A DNA stretch of 64,000 nt, taken from assembly GCF_000014225.1 (NCBI RefSeq), contig NC_008228.1, forward strand, positions 310,001-374,000. Direction: 5' to 3'. The stretch comes from Paraglaciecola sp. T6c. GTDB lineage: Bacteria > Pseudomonadota > Gammaproteobacteria > Enterobacterales > Alteromonadaceae. Both the position numbers and the translations under genes were made by a program. Positions 44,474-52,415 of the stretch are shown in pieces. The notes below the pieces were generated by a model, which was not told where the DNA came from, did no database searches, and saw only the letters and a list, made by a program, of their open reading frames with translations. Position 1 is the stretch's first letter. Each line of letters begins with the position of its first letter.

Positions 44474-45055
44474 TTATTCCTCCTCGAAAGGATAGGCTTT
44501 ATTCAGTTTAAGGCGATAAGCTGAAGTGCCTAGTTCATTTTCTGTGGTATCAATGACGAGCGTGCCTTCAAACCAAAACGGGTCGTACAGGCTGCCTAGT
44601 TTTATACCTTGCTCAGCTTTACTATGAATAATTTGGTTAGGCGGTGGTGGCGGCATATGTAAGCAAGCGCCAAAATAAGGCACAATGAAAAACTCAGTGA
44701 TGTTTTGGGATTCATCAGACGCTAAAGGCACGATAAACCCAGGGATACGAATCGGTTTATTTTCGTAGGTGTTAATAACGCGGGTAGAACTCAAGGCTTT
44801 TTGGAAGCGCTTAGTATTTTTGTCAACACCTTCTTGTTGCCCAAGCGCCTCTACCGAGTCTTGCTCGGAGCCATCTTCGATACCCGACAGGTATTCAGGC
44901 GGGTTCATCAATGCTTCAAGATCGTCTTTAGGCATCAAGGCTATCCATTCAATTTCTTGATAGCTTCCAGTGGATTGTGCGGCGTTTGCTGTACTAAGCA
45001 AAACAAAGTTAAAGATTAATAACGTGACCCATGAACTTAAAATTTGTATCTTCAT
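44474..45055 (-). CDS. DUF3299 protein, exported (Zrg-associated)
   Basis: A 193-residue protein starting with a cleavable signal (MKIQILSSWVTLLIFNFVLL through STANA). The DUF3299 core has VPYFGACLHMPPPPPNQIIH (Cys131, His133, five prolines), preceded by RIPGFIVPLASD and ended by GTSAYRLKLNKAYPF. It is a paralogue of the protein two genes downstream, and the two likely work together. First gene of the leftward operon; a Zur-like box lies about 50 bases before its start and also faces the divergent ABC genes. Confidence 0.82.
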   Translation of the reverse strand: MKIQILSSWVTLLIFNFVLLSTANAAQSTGSYQEIEWIALMPKDDLEALMNPPEYLSGIEDGSEQDSVEALGQQEGVDKNTKRFQKALSSTRVINTYENKPIRIPGFIVPLASDESQNITEFFIVPYFGACLHMPPPPPNQIIHSKAEQGIKLGSLYDPFWFEGTLVIDTTENELGTSAYRLKLNKAYPFEEE

Positions 45056-45100
45056 TTCTTACATCTTTGCTTGCAAAATTGCATCGTCTTGATTTGATGT

Positions 45101-45121
45101 AAATGTTATAACATATCAATA
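45101..45121. promoter_or_regulatory. Zur-like box between DUF3299 and ABC genes
   Basis: AAATGTTATAACATATCAAT contains a perfect 12-base palindrome (ATGTTATAACAT at 45103-45114). Its left half fits the Zur pattern exactly (AAATGTTATA) and the right half partly (six of nine bases). It lies between the divergent starts at 45055 and 45161, where a shared zinc-dependent operator would be expected. Confidence 0.6.
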
Positions 45122-45160
45122 GTTAAGTTTATAGTTTAAGAGAGCGCCAAAGACGGACTT

Positions 45161-46015
45161 ATGAAAGCAGTGAATACAGATGATAGTGCCCACAGCACAG
45201 GAAGCGCCCACAGCACAGGAAGCGGCCACAGCGTAGAAAGCAGAGAGACCGCAGAAAGCGCCCGCAGCTCAGTAAGCGACGAAAGTGCAGCAAAAGGCAA
45301 AAGCGCCGACAATATTAAAAACAAAGCCCCTCTGGCGATTAATCTTAAAGGCGTTCGGCATAGCTACGGCAAATCGAGCAATGAAACGGTATTGAGTATT
45401 CCTCATTGGCAGCTCGCTCAAGGGGAGCGCGTATTCCTGCACGGTGATTCCGGCTCGGGTAAAACGACCTTATTGAATTTGCTATCTGGGGTACTTACCC
45501 CAACAGAAGGTAGCATCGAACTATTAGGTCAGCCTTTCTCTAGTTTATCGGCAAGGCGCAGAGACGCTTTTCGGGCACGCCATATCGGCGTGGTGTTTCA
45601 GCAGTTCAATTTGGTGCCTTACTTAAGCGTGCTAAAGAACATTCAGCTAGCCAATTACTTTGCTGCCAAGCGTGATAAACACATAGAAGAGTCGGTTAGC
45701 GGCTTGTTGGCAAAGTTAAATTTGCCTGCAGATGTGATGCATAAACCTGCCAATACCCTGAGCGTGGGTCAACAGCAGCGGGTGGCCATTGCCAGAGCGT
45801 TGATAAATCAGCCTGAGTTGTTACTGGTAGACGAGCCCACCTCGGCGCTAGATGCCTCAGCACGAGATGCGTTTATGGATATTCTACTGAATATGTGTGA
45901 AACCGCGGGCGCGAGCTTGGTCTTCGTTAGTCATGATATGTCATTAAAGCGTTTTTTTAGCACCAGTGTTGATATGCCCAGTTTGTGTCAGGGCAAGGGG
46001 AATGCTGCATGTTGA
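45161..46015 (+). CDS. ABC transporter ATP-binding protein, ZrgC-like, with repeat-rich N-terminal extension
   Basis: A 284-residue ATPase of the LolD/MacB type. Walker A is GDSGSGKT (95-102), Q-loop VFQQFN (145-150), signature LSVGQ (200-204), Walker B LLLVDE (220-225), H-loop VSHD. Before the ATPase core lies a 55-residue low-complexity segment made of hexapeptide-like repeats (SAHSTG twice, then SGHSVE and weaker copies), encoded by an 18-base tandem repeat. It pairs with the FtsX-type permease that overlaps its end by seven bases. By context with ZrgA, Zur and DUF3299 it is the ATPase of the Zrg zinc system. No alternative start removes the extension. Confidence 0.85.
   Translation: MKAVNTDDSAHSTGSAHSTGSGHSVESRETAESARSSVSDESAAKGKSADNIKNKAPLAINLKGVRHSYGKSSNETVLSIPHWQLAQGERVFLHGDSGSGKTTLLNLLSGVLTPTEGSIELLGQPFSSLSARRRDAFRARHIGVVFQQFNLVPYLSVLKNIQLANYFAAKRDKHIEESVSGLLAKLNLPADVMHKPANTLSVGQQQRVAIARALINQPELLLVDEPTSALDASARDAFMDILLNMCETAGASLVFVSHDMSLKRFFSTSVDMPSLCQGKGNAAC
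45185..45292 (+). repeat. 18-bp tandem repeats coding for a Ser/His hexapeptide
   Basis: Six head-to-tail 18-base units. Units one and two differ by a single base (AGTGCCCACAGCACAGGA and AGCGCCCACAGCACAGGA), unit three is close, and units four to six are degenerate. They keep the reading frame of the ABC ATPase gene and give SxxSxx-type hexapeptides. Confidence 0.85.
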
Positions 46016-47241
46016 TTTCTCTCGCTTGGAGCAGCTTATGTAGCCGCAAAAAATCAGTCATTCTGACCTTTCTATCTTTGTTGATTAGTATCAGCGTGCT
46101 GTTAAGCGTTGAGCATATTCGCCAGCAAGCTAAAACCAGTTTTAATCGCACCATTTCCGGGGCTGATCTTATCGTTGGCGCACCAAGCGGCCAACTCAAC
46201 CTACTTCTATATTCTGTATTTCGTATGGGTGATCCCACCAGCAACATAGACTACCAAAGTTACGAAATGCTCAAAAACGATCAGCAGGTAGCGTGGGCCA
46301 TTCCCATTTCTTTAGGAGATTCTCACCGCGGTTTTAGGGTGCTGGGCACCAATGGTGACTATTTCACGCATTATCAGTTTGGTGATAAAAAATCGCTTGG
46401 GTTCACAGCAGGTAAGCCATTTGCTGGTATGTTCGACACCGTGATTGGCGCGGATGTCGCCAAAACGCTAGGTTACCAAGTGGGAGATAAAATCATTGTT
46501 GCCCATGGGATCGGCCATACCAGTTTTAGTCACCATGATCATAGCCCGTTTGTGATCAGTGGCATTTTAAAACCTACCGGCACGCCAGTTGATAAAACCG
46601 TGCACGTAACTTTGCCCGCCATAGAAGCCATACATTTACCCCCGTCTCAGTTAGCGAAAATTCTCGATGGCGAAGAAGCACAAAAGATACAGCCTGATAG
46701 CGTCACTGCGGTGATATTGGGCTTAAAAACCAAGTTTGGCACCTTTAACTTACAGCGAGATTTAAACAATTACCAAGATGACCGCTTGATGGCGGTTTTA
46801 CCTGGAGTGGCACTCGCAGAGTTGTGGCAAATGATGGGAACCGTTGAGAACGTACTTAGGGTCATTAGCGTGCTGGTGCTGCTGTCATCTTTGTTTGGTT
46901 TGTCGACCATGTTGCTGGCATCCATGAATGAGCGCAAAGGGGAAATAGCCGTGCTACGCACATTAGGCGCAGGCCCGAGCGTTATTTTTGGCTTGGTGTT
47001 ATTAGAAGCACTGATGCTGGTGGTCATCGCCATTGCCAGTGCGGTATCGCTCGTCAGCGGATCTATCGCGCTGTTTAGCGATAAACTGGCCGCCCATTAT
47101 GGCTTATTCTTAAGTGCTAACTTGCTATCGTGGGAAACCCTGCAAATCGCCATGATTATTACGCTAGCATCCATTGTCACCTCAGCCATTCCCGCATTTG
47201 AAGCCTATAAAAAAGCGCTGCAATCGAGTCTATCTGGTTAA
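46009..47241 (+). CDS. FtsX-like ABC permease, ZrgB-like
   Basis: A 410-residue inner-membrane protein with a first helix at about 14-32, a large periplasmic domain (about 35-275) and three C-terminal helices (about 280-305, 330-355 and 375-395), the MacB/LolC layout. The periplasmic part includes a His-rich patch (GIGHTSFSHHDHSP), plausible for metal handling. The C-terminal domain contains ERKGEIAVLRTLGAGPSVIF, the coupling helix of FtsX-type permeases. The ATG at 46009 overlaps the ATPase stop. With the ATPase it should form a type VII ABC machine that acts on a periplasmic partner such as ZrgA or DUF3299 rather than a classical importer. Confidence 0.85.
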   Translation: MLISLAWSSLCSRKKSVILTFLSLLISISVLLSVEHIRQQAKTSFNRTISGADLIVGAPSGQLNLLLYSVFRMGDPTSNIDYQSYEMLKNDQQVAWAIPISLGDSHRGFRVLGTNGDYFTHYQFGDKKSLGFTAGKPFAGMFDTVIGADVAKTLGYQVGDKIIVAHGIGHTSFSHHDHSPFVISGILKPTGTPVDKTVHVTLPAIEAIHLPPSQLAKILDGEEAQKIQPDSVTAVILGLKTKFGTFNLQRDLNNYQDDRLMAVLPGVALAELWQMMGTVENVLRVISVLVLLSSLFGLSTMLLASMNERKGEIAVLRTLGAGPSVIFGLVLLEALMLVVIAIASAVSLVSGSIALFSDKLAAHYGLFLSANLLSWETLQIAMIITLASIVTSAIPAFEAYKKALQSSLSG

Positions 47242-47297
47242 CATTCAAAGAATATGTGACATTGCTCAACACGACTGTGTCACTCATATCATCACTG

Positions 47298-47320
47298 AAT
47301 GCGCCTAAGGCGCATTTCTT
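47298..47320 (+). terminator. Terminator after the Zrg-like permease
   Basis: An eight-base stem (AATGCGCC / GGCGCATT, three-base loop) followed by TCTTTG. It lies 57 bases after the permease stop and just touches the stop of the leftward pseudogene. The T run is interrupted, so strength is moderate. Confidence 0.5.
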
Positions 47321-48229
47321 TGTGCAGGTGTGGTGTTAAATGTCTTAAGCATTTCATGTGGGTTGACTGTTTCACCGTGTGTTTTAGTCGCCTGTGCCCA
47401 CCAAGCTAATTGCGTAAATGTACGGCTAAAATAATCAAACCATGACCTTTGATCTTCACCTGTCTGTGGTGCGCCATCTTCAGTGAACACCTCTTGGGCT
47501 TTAGGAACGTGGATCATCGCTGAAACGGGCAGGCAGCCTAGCTCGGATAAAAACGTACGCATGCCCACGGCTGCGCGCATGCCGCCCCATTGCCCAGCAG
47601 AGTAGGTGACGATGGCGCTAGGCTTATAAGAAAACAACGAACTGCCAAAGTGATTAAGCAAGTTGGCCAAAGCTGGACTCATGGAATGGTTGTACTCAGG
47701 GCCTATACCAATTCCACTAAATAATTACCCCCTCAGAATTCATCCAGCCGGTTTTGAACAAGGCGTCGGTGTACAGTAATGGTTGTTCCCTTTCAAATAC
47801 CGAGAACGCAGTACAAAACCCGCTGGGGAATTCCCTTTGGGCGAATTTTAAAGGGACTTACTCTGCGTTGCTCGAACTCGAAAGAGAACCACTATTACTT
47901 CATTCAAGCGCCTTAATTAAGTCCCTTTAAATTTTCGCTGAGTGGCTAATTATTTAATGGAGTTGGTATTACATAATAAAGCCATCTGCGGCGGCTATCT
48001 TTTCTGCTAGCGTATTCAGCTCTGGGGGCGCTTTGTTTTTAGCGTAAGCAAAATGGGGTTTGAAGACCGGCTCAAGTGGGTAATCCAGCGCATCAATCAA
48101 TTCAAACTTATGCTCATGAAAACGCGCATCTAAACACGCCATGCAGGCTTTAGCGACACGAAGACCCAAGCGGGCAGGGCGCGGAGGCGTGCTATCGCGA
48201 ACAGTGCCCAAAAAAACTAAAAACTTCAT
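47305..48229 (-). pseudogene. NADPH-dependent FMN reductase-type gene split by a MITE
   Basis: The 5' part (48229-47970) encodes MKFLVFLGTVRDSTPPRPAR and a flavodoxin-like start up to AAADGFIM. The 3' part (47704-47305) resumes with GPEYNHSMSPALANLLNHFG, the conserved 'PEYNHS' FMN loop, and runs to the end. Between them lie 265 bases of repeat element that bring a stop codon directly after the break. Joined, the two parts give a normal-length (about 215 residues) NAD(P)H-dependent FMN/quinone reductase. The reading frame is broken and the gene is very likely inactive. The two halves remain well preserved, so the insertion looks recent. Confidence 0.88.
47705..47969. mobile_element. MITE-like element (265 bp) with imperfect terminal inverted repeats
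   Basis: The ends are ATACCAATTCCACTAAATAA on the left and, read from the right end on the other strand, ATACCAACTCCATTAAATAA. The match continues (ATTA..CC.CTCAG), giving about 35 bases of imperfect terminal repeat. Inside are further nested inverted repeats: one built on GAATTC..CCAGC.GGTTTTG and one on TTTAAAGGGACTTA / TAATTAAGTCCCTTTAAA. No protein is encoded. It interrupts the FMN reductase-type gene. No clear target duplication is visible. A truncated relative lies at 2515-2589. Confidence 0.85.
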
Positions 48230-48476
48230 TACGAGATCTCCGTTGCTAATCCAATTGCGATGAATGCTACAGCGGGTTCGCCTGTAATGCTTGCAAAAAT
48301 AAATGCTTATAAAGATAAGTGTTTGCATGGTTAAGCGAGCGAAGCGCTGGCTTATTTTAACAATTAATCGCCAGTGTGCTATTCAAGGCTTTAATAGTTA
48401 TTGATTCATCGTTGTGCGTGGTGATCTAGATCAAAGTTGATTGTAATAGGGTGATATAAATTGTGGAGTACGCCCA

Positions 48477-49523
48477 ATGACTATCGACTTTATTGATGTG
48501 CAACCACCAGAACCAGGTGAGTGGCAGCAGGTATCACCGGGTATTTTGTGGTTGCGCATGCCGTTGCCCTTTGAGCTGGATCATATCAACTTATACTTGA
48601 TAGAAGACCATGATCCGGTCACGGGGGATAAAGGCTACGCGCTCATCGATACTGGCTTTGGGGTTAGCAAAACACAAGAGCTATGGGATAGCTTACTGAG
48701 TAAATTGGATGTGCCTTTGACCAAGGTCATTGTGACCCACATGCACCCAGATCACATCGGCATGGCGGGTTATTTGGTTGATAAATATCGCGCGCCATTG
48801 TATATGAGCCACTCAGAATATTTTGTTGGCCGAGCTATGAGTGCCGGCAGTCGAGGAGCATCAGACTGGCAAGACGATGAGTACTTAGTACGCTGTGGTA
48901 TGTCGCCTGAATACGTAGCAACCGCCAGTGAAAACCGTAAAACGAACAAAGGAGTCGGGCAGGTTATTCGCCCCATTCCGTTACATCATGAGCGTCTACA
49001 AGAGGGCGACGAGCTGACCATTGGCCAGCATCAATGGCAAGTATTGATTGGCCGCGGACATTCGCCAGAGCATGTGTGTTTGTTTAACCCCACAACGAAT
49101 GTGTTGATATCAGGGGATCACGTACTACCTATCATCACCCCAAATATTGGGGTGTACAGCACTGAGCCAAACGCTAATGCTTTAAAGATGTACTTAGACA
49201 CGCTACCGCAGTTTAAAACGTTACCCACTGATGCGCTCGTGCTGCCATCACATAAACAACCTTTCGTTGGATTGCATAAGCGGGTTGATGAGCTGGCTGA
49301 GCATCACCATGAGCATCTCGCCAACTTAAAAGCGTTTTGCGCACAAGGTAAAACCATCAAAGAATGCTTACCTGTGTTGTTTAAGCGGGAATTGAATGAA
49401 CACAATATGTTCTTTGCTATTGCCGAAGCGCTGGCGCACCTCAACTATTTGTATTTCGAGGGTGAAGTCACCCGAGATATCAACGAACACGGCCACTATG
49501 TTTTTGCACTGGTTGGTGATTAG
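48477..49523 (+). CDS. MBL-fold metallo-hydrolase
   Basis: A 348-residue metallo-beta-lactamase-fold protein. The metal site VTHMHPDHIG (His88, His90, Asp92, His93) is complete, with a later histidine in GRGHSPEHV and an Asp in ISGDHVLP, followed by PSHKQPF as the last ligand. A C-terminal helical region (about 280-348, DELAEHHHEHLANLKAFCAQG) resembles the LACTB2/hydroxyacyl-hydrolase-like tail. It is cytoplasmic. The substrate (thioester, lactone or phosphodiester) cannot be told from sequence. It is alone, with its own terminator. Confidence 0.85.
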   Translation: MTIDFIDVQPPEPGEWQQVSPGILWLRMPLPFELDHINLYLIEDHDPVTGDKGYALIDTGFGVSKTQELWDSLLSKLDVPLTKVIVTHMHPDHIGMAGYLVDKYRAPLYMSHSEYFVGRAMSAGSRGASDWQDDEYLVRCGMSPEYVATASENRKTNKGVGQVIRPIPLHHERLQEGDELTIGQHQWQVLIGRGHSPEHVCLFNPTTNVLISGDHVLPIITPNIGVYSTEPNANALKMYLDTLPQFKTLPTDALVLPSHKQPFVGLHKRVDELAEHHHEHLANLKAFCAQGKTIKECLPVLFKRELNEHNMFFAIAEALAHLNYLYFEGEVTRDINEHGHYVFALVGD

Positions 49524-49540
49524 CTAAGGACGTTAAAACC

Positions 49541-49569
49541 AAAAAGGGCAAATATAATTTGCCCTTTTT
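49541..49569 (+). terminator. Bidirectional terminator between MBL and receptor genes
   Basis: A perfect thirteen-base stem (AAAAAGGGCAAAT / ATTTGCCCTTTTT, three-base loop) with five T on each strand lies 18 bases after the MBL stop and 77 bases after the receptor stop on the other strand. Confidence 0.93.
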
Positions 49570-49645
49570 CTTGCTCACTTTTTGTTTATCGCTGCGCTAT
49601 CAATAACGCAGCTTCTCACCCTGGACAGGGTGGGAAGCAGTGGGA

Positions 49646-51739
49646 TTAGAAGCTGTAGGTCACGCTGACTGTGCCGTTAATAGGCGCGGCATAGAAAAAC
49701 GAGCTGTGCAGGCTGCTAAGGTATTTTTCGTCAGTGATATTATTCAAATTCGCTCTAACGCTGAGGTCATTGGTAATGTCGTAACTGGCATAGGCGTTTA
49801 GCAAAAAGTAGCTGTCTTGGGTGACGTTGTAATCAGTGTTTTTGGTTTCTGATTGCCAGCGACCACTGACACCGACTGTTAGGCTTGGCACTACGGGCAC
49901 TGTGTAATTCAATGAGAAATTAACGTAGTCACGAGGTGCCCAAGTATTGGCATCAGCACCTTGGTCGTCTTCAATTTCAATGGCGGTATAGCCCAAAATC
50001 ACACTGAGATCGTCTGTGAGCTGACCTGTCATTTCAATCTCAAAGCCTTTTGAGTCAACATCAATGCCGTTGTAGTAATATTGCCCGTTATCAGGATTGA
50101 TACCTGCATATGAGGCTAGGTTTTCTTGCTCCGCGGTAAAATAAGCAAACGTAGTTAGTAGGCTCTCATCTAGCCACTGAACTTTAATACCAGCTTCGGT
50201 ATTCTTGCCCTTAGTTGGGTCAAGGTATTGCCCCGATAAATCATACTGTTCTTGGGGCTGGTAGATATCTGAGTAACTAGCGTAGGCATTGATGTCTTCT
50301 GTTATGGCATAGGTAAAGCCGACATATGGACTTAGCTCACTTTCGCTATTATCGATAGTGGTACCACTGTTATCGCCACTTCGCTCAAAATCAATGGCAT
50401 TTACACCGGCAATCATAAACAGGCTATCACTTAATGTAATTTTGGTTGAGCCGAATACGCGGGTTAGGTTTTGCTTAATTTCTGAATACAGTGTGCGCTC
50501 TTGCCAATCAGGCTCGGCGATAGCGTCAAGGGCATAAGGAAATGCTGGTAATGCACCCCATGCGGCTTCGGTAAAATCGGCTGCGTAGTTAAACATAGTG
50601 TCCGTACTTTGGGCATAGCTAACACCAAATGTCGCTTCATGTTCAAAGCCAAATGCACTAAAAAAACCTGATGTTTTTACTTCAAGTAAATCGGAATCGA
50701 TATCTGAGTCATAACGACCGGGATAACCTAAAAGTCCTAAGTTCGTCTCTTTGTCGATGGTGCCATAGGCATAAAACAGCTTATCTTGTTCTTCGAAATA
50801 GCGTTTGTGATAGTTCACATCAAGACGCCAATTGTCACTGAGTTGACTGGTGAACTCTACAAAGGCGTTAGTATTTTGGGTGTCCCACATGGTCCAGTCT
50901 TGTGTGGTGGAATCGCTGTCGTCCCACTCAGCTTGGGTACCGTCTGTATAATTGAATACCAAGCCGCCCCACAAATTGCCATCAGTATTGGCGTCTTGAT
51001 GAGATATCCCGACAGTAAGAGTAGAGTGATCCGTTAGCTGACCATCAACCACGCCGTAGAAATAACCTAAGTTATCTGATAATCCATCTAAATGGGAGTT
51101 GGTGTCCTCGCCAGCCACCACAAACCGGGCAGCCCAGCGTCCATCTTCTGTGAGCAGGGTGTTGTAGTCGGCTTGAATACGTTTGAAATCATAGGAGCCA
51201 GCGATAACACTGACTTCGCCGCCTGTTTCATTCGTGGGGCGTTTGCGTACATAGTTGATTGTGCCCGATGCGTTACCTACACCCGTCAGCAAACCATTGG
51301 CACCACGAATAACTTCAATACTTTCGTAACCGTAGGCGTCAATGGCCCCTGTCACTATGCCCCAGTCATTCGGTAAACCCACACCGTCAATTTGGGTGTT
51401 TTTGATTTCAAAGCCACGAGAGGAGTAATTAGTACGGTTGGTTTCCCAGGCTTCTACTGTCACGCCTGTGGCTAACCGTAGAGCATCGTTAATGTTAAAG
51501 GCGGCGAAATTGTCCATCAAGTCTGACGTGATAACGCTAATCGATTGAGGCGTTTCGCTTATATTCATTGTTAGACCGGTCGCACCCCCGCTGATCCTAT
51601 CTTGACGTACACCGGAAATAAGTAAGTGTTCAACCTCTGCATCTGCTTGCTTGACTTCAGTGGCATCTGTCGCTTCTTGCGCCTGAGCTTGCATGGCGAG
51701 GGTGAATAAAGACAAGCTAAATAGGTTGTACAGCTTCAT
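49646..51739 (-). CDS. TonB-dependent siderophore receptor
   Basis: A 697-residue outer-membrane receptor. The signal peptide (MKLYNLFSLSLFTLAMQAQA) is followed by a plug with NISETPQSISVITSDLMDN and IEVIRGANGLLTGVGNASGTINYVRK (region about 150-175), typical of ferric-siderophore receptors such as FhuE or FpvA. The barrel ends with VSVTYSF. It would take up a ferric siderophore (hydroxamate or similar) using TonB energy. AAGGA lies seven bases before the ATG at 51739. A Fur-like box lies about 80 bases upstream. The neighbouring divergent genes encode a PepSY protein typical of siderophore clusters. Confidence 0.92.
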   Translation of the reverse strand: MKLYNLFSLSLFTLAMQAQAQEATDATEVKQADAEVEHLLISGVRQDRISGGATGLTMNISETPQSISVITSDLMDNFAAFNINDALRLATGVTVEAWETNRTNYSSRGFEIKNTQIDGVGLPNDWGIVTGAIDAYGYESIEVIRGANGLLTGVGNASGTINYVRKRPTNETGGEVSVIAGSYDFKRIQADYNTLLTEDGRWAARFVVAGEDTNSHLDGLSDNLGYFYGVVDGQLTDHSTLTVGISHQDANTDGNLWGGLVFNYTDGTQAEWDDSDSTTQDWTMWDTQNTNAFVEFTSQLSDNWRLDVNYHKRYFEEQDKLFYAYGTIDKETNLGLLGYPGRYDSDIDSDLLEVKTSGFFSAFGFEHEATFGVSYAQSTDTMFNYAADFTEAAWGALPAFPYALDAIAEPDWQERTLYSEIKQNLTRVFGSTKITLSDSLFMIAGVNAIDFERSGDNSGTTIDNSESELSPYVGFTYAITEDINAYASYSDIYQPQEQYDLSGQYLDPTKGKNTEAGIKVQWLDESLLTTFAYFTAEQENLASYAGINPDNGQYYYNGIDVDSKGFEIEMTGQLTDDLSVILGYTAIEIEDDQGADANTWAPRDYVNFSLNYTVPVVPSLTVGVSGRWQSETKNTDYNVTQDSYFLLNAYASYDITNDLSVRANLNNITDEKYLSSLHSSFFYAAPINGTVSVTYSF

Positions 51740-51816
51740 TAGTTTTCCTTGTTTATATGTATGTTTTAACGGTGAGTGGATGAAGAACGCGGGGATCATA
51801 CACAAATTCTATTCTA

Positions 51817-51835
51817 TATGATAACTATTTGCATT
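51817..51835 (-). promoter_or_regulatory. Fur-like box upstream of the siderophore receptor
   Basis: On the minus strand the site reads AATGCAAATAGTTATCATA and fits the Gammaproteobacterial Fur pattern AATGAnAATnATTnTCATT at 13 of 16 fixed positions. It lies about 80 bases before the receptor start. Confidence 0.6.
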
Positions 51836-52183
51836 CGCATGTTTAGTCTGCTGTTTTTATTATTGCGTGTGAAATCGTGAAGCATGCTTTTAATAACGCA
51901 GAGATATTTGGTAGTAGAGGTGCTTGCAAGTAAATAAAAAATCAGTGAAAAGATATCGGTAAAGCACTGAGACAAAGAAGAACGCGGTTGTCCACTCAGC
52001 GAAGGAAGCCTGGCTGATAACCAAGTTCCCAAGTTTGTGATTGAGGGCAAGTCTATTAAGTACTTATTGAGAGTGGCTGCTAATAGGCCGTCACATTTTG
52101 CCACGCGTTGTGGGTGTGCGTGATAACGAAAGAGCACCAGTAAGAGCTAAATTAATGTCACGTCGAATTCGCTTTACAGCATT

Positions 52184-52202
52184 AATGGTAATCATTATCA
52201 TT
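52184..52202 (+). promoter_or_regulatory. Fur box upstream of the DUF3325-like/PepSY operon
   Basis: AATGGTAATCATTATCATT fits the Fur pattern AATGAnAATnATTnTCATT at 15 of 16 fixed positions. It lies about 215 bases before the first gene start, leaving room for a leader transcript. Confidence 0.75.
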
Positions 52203-52415
52203 ATCTTTTTATTGGGTATTTGCAAAGCACCTTGCTACCCGCGCTTAAAAAGCCTTTCAAAGGAAAAAGTGCGGTAATGAGTGTGCCTGCATCAGTTTCA
52301 TTAGTGATTTAGCCTTCTTTACGTAAGCTGTAGCGCACTTGTGCATTACGAGGCGACGTTAAAGAGGCAATCTATCGCTCACAATTTACACATAATAAAA
52401 ACCACGGGAATACCA

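Larger units (their letters stand above)
51740..52415. other. Divergent control region with two Fur-like boxes
   Basis: About 675 bases between the siderophore receptor and the DUF3325-like gene. It contains a Fur-like box near each end (51817-51835 and 52184-52202). I accept no gene in it; a 107-codon minus-strand ORF at 51814-52137 covers one box and looks like chance. The length allows two separate promoters. Confidence 0.6.

Noticed and set aside
51814-52137. 107-codon minus-strand ORF upstream of the siderophore receptor
   Set aside because: It covers the Fur-like box and has no ribosome site or domain; likely chance.
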